Positions 22,500 through 35,206 of a DNA stretch of 64,000 nt are shown here, one piece after another. The DNA is taken from contig JAPVLO010000277.1 in NCBI GenBank assembly GCA_027257055.1, forward strand, positions 1,364,001-1,428,000. The letters run 5' to 3'. Below the pieces are notes generated by a model. That model had not been told where the DNA came from, ran no database searches, and worked only from the letters and a program-made list of their open reading frames with translations. Position 1 is the stretch's first letter. The number at the start of each line of letters is the position of its first letter. The position numbers and the translations under genes were made by a program. This stretch comes from Cephalopachus bancanus (taxonomy: Eukaryota > Chordata > Mammalia > Primates > Tarsiidae).

Positions 22500-22645
22500 C
22501 CCATTATGTGTTTGGAGCTGGGTGGGAATGCTCCCACTTCACACTCCCCAGCTGGCAGGTGGCAGAGCCAGTCCAAGAGCGGGCCCGGCTGGCACCAAGA
22601 CCCGGCGCTTTCCTCTGCACCACATTGCCTTGCAGGAAGCAGAAT
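22500..22645 (-). repeat. MIR SINE
   Basis: Antisense MIR words 'ccccagctggcaggtggcag', 'agccagtccaagagcgg' and 'ctgcaccacattgccttg'. Confidence 0.6.
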
Positions 22646-22824
22646 GTGCCAGGGACCTGGGACGACCCTTCTCTTTCCTTTCTTCAAAGGCCCCTGTCAA
22701 AACCCCATATGCTGATGGAACTGAGGTGAGGGGCGATCCTCCTTCAAGCTTCCTCTCTCGTGTCCTAATGTTCGCTAGCAGTCAAGATTTTGCCCGGGTG
22801 TCTTTCACTCAAGAATCGTTTTAT

Positions 22825-23130
22825 GGGTACCCCTGATGGGCCAAGCACTGCACTGGGTGCTGGGACCCAGAGGCACGTGAAGGGCCTGTCCCTGTCCTCA
22901 AGGAGCCCCGGTCCGGGCAGGTTGGCCACCTGCAAACAAGAGCCCTGAGCATGTGCTGAGGCTCCTGGGGACATGGGGATGGTCTTGGAGAGGAGACATT
23001 CACGCTCGTTCTGAACATCAGAGTCAGAGGGGGCTGCTTGAACAGGAAGGTTGGGGAGTGGATTCCAGGAGAGCGGGAGCATGCCATGGAACATTCCAGA
23101 AACCGGGAGTGGCTGATGTAGCTCCTGCAC
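22825..23130 (-). repeat. L2 LINE 3' fragment
   Basis: Antisense L2 3' end: 'gggccaagcactgcactggg', 'tgtccctgtcctcaaggagc', 'gaggagacattcacgctcg' and 'agcgggagcatgccatgg'. Confidence 0.8.
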
Positions 23131-24085
23131 TGGCTGGCAGAGGGGAAGCAGATGTGACAGGAAAGGCGCGGCTGTAACCACCACACTTCCGCCGTGATTT
23201 CTATCTATGAGTTTTGTGATTTTCATCTAAGCCCTATCTTCCTGCAGCTTCATCGTTCCTTCTTCACCTCACCTGCGTCCGAAGCGTTTCTCTAATCCGG
23301 TGACAACATCACCTTTGAAGAGGGCTCACCTGCTCTGGGAGCCTACGGGCGTGGGGGTGGGGGACAGAGGGGGCCGTGCAGGCTTCTCTTACTGTCACCT
23401 CTCCATACACCTGAACCCCAAAAGCAAGAATGCTGGCCACTGGTGGCCGGTCCTCGTGGCTGCAGACTCCAGGGCCACAGGTGGGCTCACAGGGTCTGGG
23501 TCCGCGCTCCGGACTGGAAGGGAGCTGGCCCTTCCAGTCCCCACTCTGCGCCCTGCAGGCCACAAGTTGCTCTCGGAGAAGTGCTGTCTGGCCCAGCTCA
23601 CAACTGCCTGGCTGGCCAGATTTTGTGGGACTCGTGGAGCCCAGAGAACAGCAGATTCCATCTGGGTGGGAGGCTGCACTCCACACAGGGCCAGGGCCCT
23701 CGCTCCCTCCATCATTGGCTGCTTCTTCCTTCCTGGAGAGGCATCGGGTTTGGGTCACTGGGCCTGTGCTTTGGGACCTCAGGAGCCTGAGTCAGGACAG
23801 TGAGCTCGGCCCGGCAGACACGGGTGTATTCAGCTCTGCGGTCCCTGATACAGAGTAGGAGCTCAAAAGTGCACGCCGAACCAAGAAAAGAAATGATCAA
23901 TGAGAAATAAGGGGAAGAGAGGGAAATTCAGAGGTGTCCTGGGATAAGACGGAGGTTGGGAGAGAAAATGGTCAAAGATGCAAAAGGCCTGCTATGTTTC
24001 AGAATGTTCAAAGAGAGGGTGGGACCACCGGGCCACGAATGCCAGTTTCCCCAAGAATGCTCAGCATTTGACTCTGTCTGCTCTG
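23131..24085. other. GC-rich unassigned sequence
   Basis: Overlapping frames of 106-167 codons lie on both strands (23300-23858) without splice support. A weak L2/MIR tail is possible at 23840-23870. No gene is called. Confidence 0.4.
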
Positions 24086-24089
24086 AGGC

Positions 24090-24795
24090 AGGGTGAGTCT
24101 AATTTTGTTAACCCATTTTATTTTGGAACAATTTTAGACTTGCAGAAAAATTACAGATTATACAGGAAATATCTATATAACCTACACCCAGATTCCTACA
24201 ACATTAACAGCTTACCTAACCATGGCACATTTGCCAGAACTAAGGAATTGACATCGCCACAACAATATTAACTCAGCTCCGGACTTCATTTAGATTTCAT
24301 CCCTTTTCCACTAATGACCTTTTGTTGTTGATGTTCTAGAATCCAATCTAGGGCGTGAATTCTGGGTTTAGTCAGCATGCCTCCTTAGCCTCCTCTGATC
24401 TGTGACAGCTTCCCTATCTTTCCCTGTTTTTCACAACCTTGACAGTTGTGAAGGTCAAATGGGTTGCAGAATCTCCCTCAGTTTAGGTTTGCCTGACGTT
24501 TGCTCCCGATTACACGGAGGCTACAGGTTTTGGGGGAAGGCTGCATCATTGCAGCCATTCACAATATCACCGCGACCTGTCCCCAGAGATGTTAACCTCG
24601 ATTACTTGGTGAAGTTGGTGTCTGCAGGTCTCTCCACGACAGAGCTACCGTTTCTCCCTCTGCATCCCCTTAGCCCAGTCCTTACTCAAGGAGAAGGCAA
24701 TTAAGCTCCACTATCCTGGATGGAGGAGTATCGGCCTGTATCATAGGAGATTCCTCTCTGTAACTGTAGACACATGATAATTTAGTTCCTTGGTA
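24090..24795 (-). repeat. L1M 3' UTR fragment, antisense
   Basis: Landmarks of an old L1 3' UTR read in reverse: 'cttacctaaccatggcacat', 'ttttccactaatgacctttt', 'ctccttagcctcctctgatc', 'gagatgttaacctcgattac' and 'tggtgtctgcaggtctctcc'. Confidence 0.8.
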
Positions 24796-24881
24796 ATGTG
24801 GGTAGACGAGGGTAAAATCAATTACAAAGCAAATGGAGAGGTTGTCAAAGCCCTAGAATGTTTTGGTATTTTTGGCTTTTG

Positions 24882-25169
24882 TTTTTTTGAGTCAGAGTCT
24901 TACTCTGTCGCCCAAGCTGGAGTGCAGTGGCATGATCACATCCACCACAGCCTCGACCTGCTGGGCTCCAGAGATCCTTCCACCTCAGCCTTCCAAGTAG
25001 CTGGAACTACAGGCATGAGCCACCATGCTTGGCTAATTTTTTGATTTATTGTAGAGACGAGGTCTCACCAAGTTGCCCAGGCTGGTCTCAAACCCCTGGA
25101 CTCAGGCAGTCTTCTTACCTTGGCCTCCCAAAGTGCTGGGATTACAAGATGAGCCACTGTGCCTGGTCT
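24882..25169 (-). repeat. Alu SINE
   Basis: The complete reverse complement of a dimer, with 'gatttattgtagagacgagg' and the 5' end 'gtgcctggtct'. Confidence 0.95.
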
Positions 25170-26330
25170 TAAAGTGTTTTTTTTAAATCCTCTCACAGTA
25201 TGCTATTATTGATACTTTCCTTTTTGCGATCGATTTTCCTGGCAAACGGATCTCATAGCAAAAAAGGTCATCATTAAATCTATCGTGTACTCCGGTCCTA
25301 AACATCTGAAAAATGCCACACCCCCACACAGAAACAAACAAAATAAAACAGAGCAACAACCAGTTCATTGCCTGGAGCCAGACCCTCCTGTGCGTTCCTG
25401 CCAACCTCCATCGGCTCCAAGAGTTGGCATCACTCTTGTCAAGAGGCTGAGGACCTTGTCTCGACTCTGCAGGGGCCAGTACTTGTGCACCCGTCTGCCC
25501 CCCACCCCCTCCCGCTCACAGCCCGTGCCCCATCTTTCCTCCTGGGCACATTTACTGCCTTTTCCAGTTTTGAGAGCCTCAGAAGCAGAATCTACCCTGG
25601 ATGGAGGAATTTTTATAAATCAAAAAGAAGTCCAAAATAGAAAGGAACAAACCCCGCGCCCATCTATTCACAGCTGTGGCAGAAAGATCGTATTCATGCC
25701 TTCTTTCTCCCTCTGCAGCACCCACGGCAGCGTCCCTGCCTGCTCACCCCACTTCAGGCCTCGGAGCACTGTTTGCACAGTTTAAAGAAAGACAGTCGAG
25801 AACCCGGAAGACGCAGGACCTCACCTTGGCCAGGCTTCAGTGGCGTCTCACCATGGCTCTTCAAATCCCAGCAGACCAACCTTCTGGCTACAACCGGCAA
25901 CTCCCAATCCCATCCTAAAGAAGCAGCCAGCCCCCGGCAGACTCTGCTCATCTCAGTCGGTGGGCATGGCTCGTGGCTTCCTGCCAGCTGCAGGCAGAAG
26001 GGGCAGCAGCCCTGGTCTGCGATCAGCGCTCCACCAGCTTCCCCCAGGGGGCAAGCTCAGCAGGGGCCCCGCCCACCAGCCCAGTGCTTCTGAAACTCCC
26101 ATGGGGTCCCTGGGCCCAGGAGGTCCCTCTGCCCAGGAAGGTTTGTTAGGAAGGACCACAGGCTGCTAACCTTTCCCAGGCCCTGGGCCACGCGGGTCAC
26201 AATGCCCCTCTGTGACCTCTTTTTTATTGGTTTAACAGCACAGCCTGTGTTTTTCCTGTACTGAGTCCGGCAGTGTTAGCAAACCTCTAAGCTAACTCTA
26301 CGAGGTATTTTGTCCTGCCTTATGGCCAAA
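25170..26330. other. GC-rich unassigned sequence
   Basis: No repeat is recognised. Frames of 80-166 codons overlap on both strands and have no exon hallmarks. Confidence 0.4.
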
Positions 26331-26334
26331 CGCT

Positions 26335-26480
26335 GCAGTCTTCACGGAGAGGACTTGGGCTCTGCCACGGACCACTCAGCCTCGCTGGTTTTATTTTGTC
26401 TTTAAATGGTGCTAATACTAGCCAGCTCACATGAGCATTAAATGGTAGAATGGGCATGGACGGCGACACAGGACGGTTGC
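26335..26480 (+). repeat. MIR SINE
   Basis: Sense MIR: 'ggacttgggctctgccacgg', 'agcctcgctggttttatttt', 'ctttaaatggtgctaatac' and 'cacatgagcattaaatgg'. Confidence 0.75.
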
Positions 26481-26990
26481 TCACTAAAGCGAATTCCCCG
26501 TGTTTTTCATGCGCTGTAGCTAGGGTTGATGCTGACCTCAGAGCTTCTTCACTTGGCTGTGAAAACTCGGAAGAGCAGAGGATGATGGAGGTGGCGGGGG
26601 CAGGACTCATCTAGAGTGGCATCCTATCCACACCAGTCGGGGACCAGCAGGACCAAGAAGGCTGCTGAGATGACCTGAGCCTCACTGATCCAGCCCGACC
26701 TGGTGAGCCACTGGCCAGCTGCTTCCTGTCCACCGGGGCCTTTGATATTGGTTTATCAGAGGAAGCTACTGGGTAGGCTCTCCCCTCTTCTTTCACGATC
26801 TGGGATCGCTGAGGGGGCTGTGGGTGGCAGACAGGCCAGCTTCAACACCCCAGCCCAGACCTCGATGTCCTCCTGGTATTCATTTCCTTGGATTTTAGGA
26901 CTAAGACAGTAATTCACTGTGATGTACGAGGAAGAGAAAGCTTTTTGACAGATGTTCACAGCACAGCGGCTGCAACATAGTGTTCTCGGG

Positions 26991-27282
26991 GTGTTTTTGT
27001 TTGTTTGTTTGTTTTTAGTTGGAGTCTCACTCTGTTACCCAGACTGGAGAGCAGTGGCACGCTCATGGCCACCCCAGTGTCGACCAGCTGGGCTCCAGTA
27101 ATCCTTCCGCCTCAGCCTTCCAAGTAGCCGGAACTACCATGTCCAGCTATTTTTTTATTTATTGTAGAGACGAGGTCTCACCAAGTTGCCCAGGCTTGTC
27201 TTGAATCCGTGGGTTCAGGCAATCCACTCGCCTCAGCTTCTCAAAGTGCTGTGATGACAGGCTGAGCCACCAAGCCTGGCCT
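26991..27282 (-). repeat. Alu SINE with (TTTG) tail and target-site duplication
   Basis: A young-lineage Alu in reverse. The tail has become a short TTTG repeat. TGTTCTCGGG at 26981-26990 recurs at 27283-27292, flanking the element exactly. Confidence 0.96.
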
Positions 27283-27727
27283 TGTTCTCGGGTTTTAAGG
27301 GACTGTGGACACCATCTCTTTAATTTCCCCAGAAGGTTTATTGAGAATAAATGGATTTATTGTAAAAGGTATTTGTGACAATATTTAGCACACAGTAAAC
27401 TCCAGATGCCAGCAAGCTGATGGGAATATGCCTAATCGAAGTCCCCTCTAATGTTTTATTGGTGAGGTCTAAATACCTGACTTTTGGACAGCCTTTAACT
27501 ACTTGGACTTGAGAATGCAGTAGGAAGCAAGAAATCTAGCTTCCTTAGGAGAAAATTCGTTTTCCTCTGACTGTGGTTCATCTATTCAAGGCTAGGGTGA
27601 GAGGGGATGTGAGAATTTGTAGGGAGGGAAGGATTAGATATGCTGGCCCTTGTGTGAGTAGATATGCTGGCTGGGAAAAAACTTCACCTTTCTGTCCACT
27701 CCCAACAAACAGAGGTTGGAAAATAAC

Positions 27728-27766
27728 AGGATCAACAACAACAACAACAACATACACACACACACT
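27728..27766. repeat. (CAA)n-(CA)n simple repeat
   Basis: About seven CAA units followed by four to five CA units. Confidence 0.93.
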
Positions 27767-28199
27767 GAATTCTAGCAACCACTCAGAAAAGAACAAGGAA
27801 ATTACCTTGCTGGAGAGTTCCAGATGTCTGAGCAGAAGTGAAAGTTAATTTCAGCCATTTTCACTCTTACAGAGTCACGGGGTCTATGAGAAAGACAGAG
27901 AGGAGGTAGAGAAAGGACCCAGGGGAGAAGATGGAAGGCAGTGAGATGTGCTGGAGAGGCACTTGTGAGACACTTTTGTTAGAGAATCAGAGAGGTCCTC
28001 TCGGGGCTGGGCTAAGACTAGACCCCAGCTCCGAAGCTTCCAGTTCCGTGTGGAGCCTCACTGGTTCTTCGTGTCTTTTTGCATATTTGAGGCAACTTAT
28101 GCAAAACTCAGAGCTCTCTTTCCATGTGTCTTCACCAGCCTCCTAATACCAGCACATCTCTGAACAAAGTCAAAAGCTGTGGGCAATAGAAAATGTAAG
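27767..28199. other. Unassigned sequence
   Basis: No gene or nameable repeat is seen before the L1 block. Confidence 0.4.
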
Positions 28200-29780
28200 T
28201 GGAAGAAACACTAAAACATCAATTTCAAGATTCAGCTCAGGAATGATGGTGTAAAAAGTCGGGCAGTTTTCCTTTGAAGAAAACAAGTTATAAAACTAGC
28301 CAAAATTGTCAAAAGCAATGATTTCAGCGCACTGGAAAATGCCCAAAGGCAGACAAACAGCTGAGAAGTGTTTAATATTGAAAAACTGCTTCTCTGTTAG
28401 AATGGCCATGGGTCTGTGGTCTTTTCGCCTGAAGTTCCCCTACCCCCAGTTTGGGCGAGGAAAACCACAGGTTTACTCGTGGAGATGTGGGCTTGGCTTG
28501 AAGACCGTCAGGGCGAAGTGGTCACTGTGCCAGCTGGAGGTGGCAGATTTGGTCTGAGACGGGGAGATGAAAACCCGCAGTTTTATGGGTTAAGGGTCAT
28601 GGAATCAGTTCTAGATGGGAAGTGAAAAACTGTACTTCCACTGGCTTGAGGTTATAGCCTTGGTTCATGGTAGACTGAAGACCAGCTAGACTGTAATGAG
28701 GAAATCCTGGAACTAAAAGAGCTGTGAAAGGGCTGACATAATAAACACCCTGCACATCTCTGACTGACTGATAAAATATATTAGTGGAGAGAACATGGGG
28801 AGAGACCCAAGAAAATGCAACCGGAAGTGAGAACCAAGGGAGGCCTGAGGACTCACAAGTTTGAATGTTTCTTCAGCCACACACAGCTGTGGCATCAGAG
28901 GGTAAGGGGCTTACTTGTTCAAGGTATCTGAGCATAACCTCTGTTCAAATAATTGCCTGATCATTGATTGCACAATGGAGGCACAGAGGACACCCTCAGG
29001 AAACCAGACTCAAACTTAAGTAAAATACTACTAATAAAAATGGCACTGTGGAATCAGAGGCTGCACACCACGGAGGAGACTACTTTTGCAATTTAAGCCC
29101 AGATAAGTTACAAAAATAAAAAGACAACAACTTTTGTGAAAGTGAAACAGAATCTAGAATCATCCAGGGTCACTGTAATGTCCAGTTTTCAACCAGAAAT
29201 AACTAGACGGGCAAAAAAATAGGAAAGACCAACCAGAAAAAAACAAAATAGTCAATGGATCATGGCAAGACTTCAAAGCAGCTGTTATAGTTATGTCCAA
29301 AAAATTAAAAGAAAATGCTTAAAGAATTCATGGAAGTGATATCAATAATGAGCCTACAAGAAATGGAAATTATAAAAAAATAAGCAAGTGGGATTTCTAT
29401 AGCTGAAAATTAGAAAAAAATTCACCAGATGAGCTCAACAGAAGATCTGAGATGGCAAAAGAAATAAGCTGTAAATTTGAAGACAGAGCAATGAAAGCTA
29501 TACAATCTAAAGAACAGAGAACAAAGGGTTAAGAAAAAAAGAACAGAAACTTAGAGACCTGTCAGACAATGTAAAGTTCAAACACAAGTGTAATAGGAGT
29601 CCCAAAGGAGAGAAAAGAGAAAGAAGCAAAGTTATTTGAAAAAAATAAGTAGAAAATGCCTCAATGTTAGTGAATATCATTAACTTACAGAGCCAAGAAA
29701 CGCAATCAACCCAAAGTTACATAAACATAAAGATAATCATACCTAGACTTCACAGTCAAAAGGCAAAGAAAGAAGATAAC

Positions 29781-30058
29781 TCAGCCTGTCATCCCAGCAC
29801 TTTGGGAGGCCAAGGCAAGTGGATTGCCTGAGAGCACAGGTTCAAGACCAGCACGGGCAACTTGGCGAGACCTTGTCTCTAAAATCAAAAATCAAAAATT
29901 AGCTGGGCGTGGTAGCGCGCGCCTGTAGTTCTGGCTCCTTGGAAGGCTGAGACAGAAGGATCGCTGGAGCCCAATAGGTCGACGCTGGGGTGGCTGTGAG
30001 TGTGCCATGGCACTCCAGCCTGGGCAACAGAGTGAGACTCTGACTCAAAAAAAAAAAA
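29781..30058 (+). repeat. Alu SINE, slightly 5'-truncated, with target-site duplication
   Basis: A young-lineage Alu lacking about the first 14 bases; it starts at 'tcagcctgtcatcccagc'. AGAAGATAAC ends at 29780 and recurs at 30059-30068 right after the A-tail. Confidence 0.96.
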
Positions 30059-30109
30059 AGAAGATAACCTAGCAAGCAGTAAGAGGAAAAAACATAGCGA
30101 CAGAGCTAG

Positions 30110-30165
30110 AGGTGTGTGTGTGTGTGCATGTGTGTGTGTGTGTACGTGTGTGTGTATGAGAGTGA
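30110..30165 (+). repeat. Interrupted (TG)n microsatellite
   Basis: TG runs are broken by 'gcatg', 'tacg' and 'tatg'. Confidence 0.93.
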
Positions 30166-30856
30166 GAGAAATCACATTCAAGACAACAACATGATTGATG
30201 ATTGACTTCTCATCAGAAACAGTGGCAACTGGAATGTAGTAAAACGGCATATTCAAAGTGCTGAAAGAACAACAAAAACAAGAGCAAGAACTGTCACCTA
30301 CAAATTTATTATCCAGAAAAACTGCCCTTCAGAATTGGAGAGGAAAGAAACACCTTTCCGAATAAAACAGAGAGCATTCGGTTCTGCTGGACTTACATTC
30401 CAAGAAAAACTAAAGGTGGTCCTTTCAAAGGAAAGCAAATGATGTCAGGTGATGACCCAGTTCACAGAAAGGCCAGAAGAGCGCTGGGAATGGCAAGCGT
30501 GTAGGTAAATTAAAAATATATATTATAATAATAAAAATATAGAATATCCATGGATATGTTATCTGTTCTCCTCTTAACTTAAAAAATATACGATTTAAAT
30601 CAGAAATCATAGCCCCATACTGTGAGTTTACAATAGCACAGAATTTGGGGAGGTAAGAAATGGATACATAATAGGACAAAGTTTCTCTTTTTCACCCAAA
30701 GTAAATCAGGGTTAATTTAAAGTGGATTATGAAAAGCTGAAGACGTATACTATGATCCCTAGAGCAACCACTAAGAAAAGAGATTCAAAGAAACATAGTT
30801 AAAAAGAAACAGGAATTTAAATGTTATGCTAAAAAACATCCTTAAATGTAAAAGTA

Positions 30857-31141
30857 GGCCGGGCTCGGCGGATCAGCCTGTCATCCCACGCTTTGGGGGG
30901 CAGGGTGAGTGGATTGCCTGAGCCCGCAGGATCGAGACCCGCCTGGGCAAATTGGTGAGACCTCATCTCTACAATAAATCTAGCCGGGCGTGGTAGCGCA
31001 CGCATGTAGTTCCAGCTACTCGGAAGGCTGAGATGGAAGGATCACCGGAGCCCAGCAGGTCAAGGCTGCAGTGGCCGGGAGCGGCCACTGCGCTCCAGAC
31101 TGGGTGACCGAGTGAGACTCCAACTCAAAAAAATATATATA
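30857..31141 (+). repeat. Alu SINE with 8-bp target-site duplication
   Basis: A young-lineage dimer starting 'ggccgggctcggcggatcag'. TAAAAGTA at 30849-30856 recurs at 31142-31149. It sits inside the old L1. Confidence 0.95.
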
Positions 31142-31629
31142 TAAAAGTAATCAATGAAAGAAGGATAGAGGAACAAAAAAGGACACGACAACAAGTAGAA
31201 AAACAGCACAATGCTAGATTTAAATACACATACATAAAAAGCTGCATTAAATATAAAAGAATTAAATACTCCAAACAAAATCCAGAGGTTGTTAGACTGA
31301 AAAAAAGCAAGATCCAACTCTATGCTAACTACAAAAGATAAAAGGATTTTTTAAAAATAGATGCCATGCAGACAACAGAAAGGCTACAACTAGAGCACTT
31401 GATTAATATCAGATAAAATAGACTTTAAGACAAGAAATATTACTGGAAAAAAGAGGATGATTTCATAATAACAAAAGGACAAATATAGCCAGAGAGGTTT
31501 TAAAAAATGTGTGTATGTTCCTTTTTAAAAAGTTCTAAAACATACGAAGTAAAACTGAAGTAAAGAATTAAAAGGCGAAGTACAAATGTACCAATTATAG
31601 CTGAAGATTTTGATAGTTTTCTTTCAGTA

Positions 31630-31922
31630 GTTTGGGGGGGTGGCATCAGGGGCTCCTATTACCCAGGATGAAGGGCAGTGGTGCTATCCATGGCTCACCG
31701 TAGCCTCACACTCCTGGGCTCAAGCAGTCTGCCGCCTCACCCTCCAAGTTGCTGGGACTACAAACACACACCACCACACCTGGTCTTTTTTTTTCTTTTT
31801 TGGTAGAGACGAGGTCTTGTTATGTTGCCCAGCCTGATCTTGAACTCCTGGGCTGAACAATCCTCCTGCTTCAGCCTCCCAAAGAACTGGGCTTACAGGA
31901 GTGAGCCACTCTGCCTGACCCT
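31630..31922 (-). repeat. Alu SINE, old AluJ-like, with target-site duplication
   Basis: A reverse dimer with a strongly decayed tail. CTTTCAGTA at 31621-31629 recurs at 31923-31931. It interrupts the L1 ORF2 start. Confidence 0.93.
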
Positions 31923-32360
31923 CTTTCAGTAATTGAAAGAACAAGCGGAAAGAAAAACAGTAAGGGTAAAAAAGGAACTAAAGTACACTATCAAACGACA
32001 TGACGTAGATGACCTACGTAGGCAATCCTCCCAACAACGTCAGAATACCCATTGTTTTCAAGCCTACATCAAACATCGCCAGGATAGACACTATGTAAGC
32101 CAAAAAGCGAGACTCGAGTGTAAAATAAGTAACATTATTCAAAGTCTATTCTCCAACCACAATGGAATTAAATTAGAAATCAATAACAGAAATAAATTTG
32201 GTAAACTTCCAAATATGCGCAAATTAAACAACACTATTCTAAATAGCCTGTCAAAGAAAAAAATTAAATGGGAAATTGGAAAATATCTTGACCTGAATCA
32301 AAATGAAGGTGCAGCACATAAAATATTATAGCAGCAGCTAAAGCAGTACTCAGAAAGAAA

Positions 32361-32622
32361 CTTTTTTTTTTTTGAGTCGGAGTCTCAGTCTGTCGCCTAG
32401 ACTGGAGTGCAGTGGCCGCTCCCGGCCACCGCAGCCTCCACCTGCTGGGCTCTGGCGATCCTTCCGCCTCAGCCTTCCGAGTAGCTGGAACTACAGGCGT
32501 GCACTACCATGCCTGGCTGATTTTTTGATTTATTGTAGAGATGAGGTCTCGCTGCCCAGGCGGGTCTCGAACCCATGGGCTCAGGCAATCCACTCACCTC
32601 AGCCTCCCAAAGGCGCAGGATT
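32361..32622 (-). repeat. Alu SINE, 5'-truncated, with 12-bp target-site duplication
   Basis: A reverse young-lineage Alu missing about 30 bases of its 5' end. AGAAAGAAACTT at 32352-32363 recurs at 32623-32634 (the last two T overlap the tail). It interrupts the L1 ORF2 linker. Confidence 0.96.
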
Positions 32623-32799
32623 AGAAAGAAACTTATAGCTTCCAATGTTAACATTAGAAAATAATAGAAGGATTCTCTACAGTCACTGAAAAAAAGAAAA
32701 GCAAAACAAATCCAGTGCAAGTGGAAAGAAGTTAATAAAGCACAGAAGAGAATGAAATAGAAGACAAGCAAAAAAGATAATAAGATCAAAGATGGTTTT

Positions 32800-34130
32800 G
32801 ATACATCTTTAGCTATCGGGAAAGAAAGGAGGAGACCCTATTTTTAGTACAGAATCTCTAGAGGCCTTAGGAGTTAGCAGTGAGGGTCAGGTATGCTTAA
32901 AACAGGATGGTTGATGAAAGTTTGCTTAAGAAGCCATTAGAGCCCACCCTCTCTTTCCCCTCCTGCTCTGTACACTTGGGCATTTTACTTCTCACCCCAG
33001 CAGAAGACTCAAGGTTTATTCTCTGATGAGGGTAGAACAGAGGGATTCTGGCCTGAAAGGCTCCTGACACAACTGAGGACACAGGTACCATTCTGAAATC
33101 AGAGGAAATAAATGACACTTGCCCTATTGAAGGTTGAGAATCACCAGCTCTGGTGTTCTTCCCTACTCCGCAACCAAATCACAGGCATCTAGTCTTACGC
33201 CTCCAAATAGAAGAGTGGAGAAGTCTTCTTTGGGGTCTTAGACCTGCCCAGAGTCTACAGGTGCTAACACTGGCGGGGGGGATTCCATGGAGACAACCCA
33301 AGCTGTATCACCCTACCGTGAGAATGGTTGACAGGCTCTCCCCATGGACTCAGCATTCCCAAACAGTTTTGTTTGTCTGTGGGCTTTAGGGCACCTCTCT
33401 GAAATATGAGCAGCCAGTCAAGAATAAGTAGATAAGTAGGTATTTGGGGGTGGGGAGGAAATCTTTTTTTTTAAAGTAGGATTTATTGAGAGGACAGAAA
33501 AGCTCCCACAGTGGGAGGGGATCCGAAGGGGTGGCCAGGGAGAAAATCTTTAAAAATCAGAGACAAAACAAACAGGAGGGGAAAAAATCGTGGTGGAAAC
33601 AGAGCTTATATAGGAGAAGGACAATGTCAAAAAGACGATCATTGATATTTTTAGAGAGTTAGTAGATAAAACTGGAACATGAAACAAGAAAAACAGGATG
33701 CTTAAAAAAAGAAGCATTCAGAGAGTGTAAAAACAAGTCTTAGGGATTCATTTTAAAATGTAAGAGTTAGAAGATAAAGCTGAAGAAGTCTCAAAGAGAT
33801 AGAGCAAATGAGAAAAGAGAGAGAAACAGTAGAGAAAAGAAACAAAAGTTAAATAACCACTCCAGAAGGTTTAGCTTTCAAGTAACAAAAACTTTCACAC
33901 AGAAGGAACCAAGAAAAACAGTAGGAAGAAAACTATTAATTAGTTAAAGAAAATTTCTTAGGGTTAAAAGGCATAAAATTTGCTTCACAGTAAGAAGTAC
34001 AAAATAAAAGTGTAGGCTTTGAGGGGAGAAAATGGCAGGCGGGTGGCAGAGGGCAGGGCTTTTGATAGCAAGCCTCTTTGCGTCTTTAAGCCATGTGCAT
34101 ATGTGACTCTGATAAATAATAGAACTAAAC
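32800..34130 (+). repeat. Possible HAL1/L1M ORF1-like relic with an LTR fragment
   Basis: From about 33620 to 34000 the text resembles an old L1-type ORF1 ('agaagataaagctgaagaag', 'tctcaaagagatagagc', 'aaccaagaaaaacagtagg'). The 32800-33400 part is unassigned. A separate short LTR match lies at 33470-33520. This is a weak assignment. Confidence 0.35.
33470..33520 (-). repeat. Retroviral LTR polyadenylation-region fragment
   Basis: Read in reverse, this gives CCTCCCACTGTGGGAGC, then TTTTCTGTCCTCTC and AATAAATCC, the R/U5 type block of an old gammaretrovirus-like LTR. It matches 49165-49215 in the opposite orientation. No coding sequence is attached. Confidence 0.6.
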
Positions 34131-34664
34131 TTTAAAAAATGTTAAGAGAGACAGAACAGGATGCCTCAGGTGGTGGAGAGGAGGAATCCTTCTGTCCACA
34201 CAGGTGGAATATTGCCCAGAAACGAAAAGACATTCTGGGACCATGGCCCTGAGAAAAACCTCAGAATGCTGAATGTGAGAAGCAACGAGGAAATGTAAGC
34301 GCCACCCCAAAGTCCATCGCCGGCAGTCTTGTGCCTGATCCTTGGGACCTCCAATAGGAAATGAACACTTTTTACAGAAATAGCTCAGTCTCAAACTGGA
34401 GGGGCCACAAGGACCGCCATTAAGTGACGAAGGTCATCACCCTTGGATTCTAGAGAAGCCTCTGCAGACATGGAAGTGGCTTCCAAAAATGTTTATTGTG
34501 ACACACAGTTGGCATTACAACCTAGCATACACAAAGGAATAACTAAATTCAAGTTTCACTACAAAATGCTTAGCCTTACCTGTCATGTATTTTATTCTGT
34601 TGTGTTCTATACTTTTCTGTGTGATTTATCCTTTTGTTCTCCTGCACTTTTTATTTTATTTTTT
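34131..34664. other. Unassigned sequence
   Basis: No gene or named repeat is recognised between the two L1 blocks. Confidence 0.4.
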
Positions 34665-34922
34665 CCAGCTTTACTGAGATATGATTGCTAGATTAAACAT
34701 TAAACAGAGGGTGTCAAACAATGTATATACATTTTTTACAAAGAAAAACACTGTATTGAAATTGAAATACTCAATATATACTGATAACAAAAAATGAATA
34801 CAAGTCACGTTTGACTTCTGCAATGACAAGAGGTGCTCAAAGTGGTTACCATCGATGTCCAGACACTTCTGATTACAGCAAATTAAAAGTAATACATGGA
34901 TAACATCTCTTAAAATGTGCAT

Positions 34923-35206
34923 GCAGGCTGGCTCAGCCTGTCATCCCAGCACTTTGGGAGGCCGAGGCGAGTGGATTGCCTGAGCCCGCGGGTTCAAGAC
35001 CAGCCCAGGCAACTTGGGAGACCTCGTCCCTCGTCTCTACAACAAATCAAAAATGTGGTAGCACACACCTGTAGTTCCGGCTACTTGGAAGGCTGAGGCG
35101 GAAGGATCACCAGAGCCCAGCAGGTCGAGGCTGCGGTGGCCATGAGCGTGCCACTGTACTCCAGCCTGGGCAACGGAGACTCCAACTAAAAAAAGAAAAA
35201 CAGCAA
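34923..35206 (+). repeat. Alu SINE with near-perfect target-site duplication
   Basis: A young-lineage Alu, slightly shortened at both ends of the left arm. TAAAATGTGCAT (34911-34922) and TAAAGTGTGCAT (35207-35218) flank it with one mismatch. Confidence 0.93.

Larger units (their letters stand above)
28200..32800 (+). repeat. Old L1M element, 5' region to ORF2 start, broken by four Alus
   Basis: From about 29100 the sequence follows L1 ORF1 ('gatctgagatggcaaaag', 'gagacctgtcagacaatg', 'gtaataggagtcccaaagg', 'gacttctcatcagaaacag', 'tattatccagaaaaactgcc'). It then follows the inter-ORF region and the start of ORF2 ('gatccaactctatgctaac', 'atcagataaaatagacttta'). A frame at 31933-32331 still encodes the ORF2 endonuclease-RT linker, with the readable block NGIKLEINNRNKFGK and then a KLNNT motif. 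Many stops make it dead. The 28200-29100 portion is less certain. Alus sit at 29781, 30857, 31630 and 32361. Confidence 0.82.

Noticed and set aside
31933..32331. 132-codon plus-strand frame with a clear protein-like signature
   Set aside because: It is the endonuclease-RT linker of a dead L1 ORF2, not a host gene.
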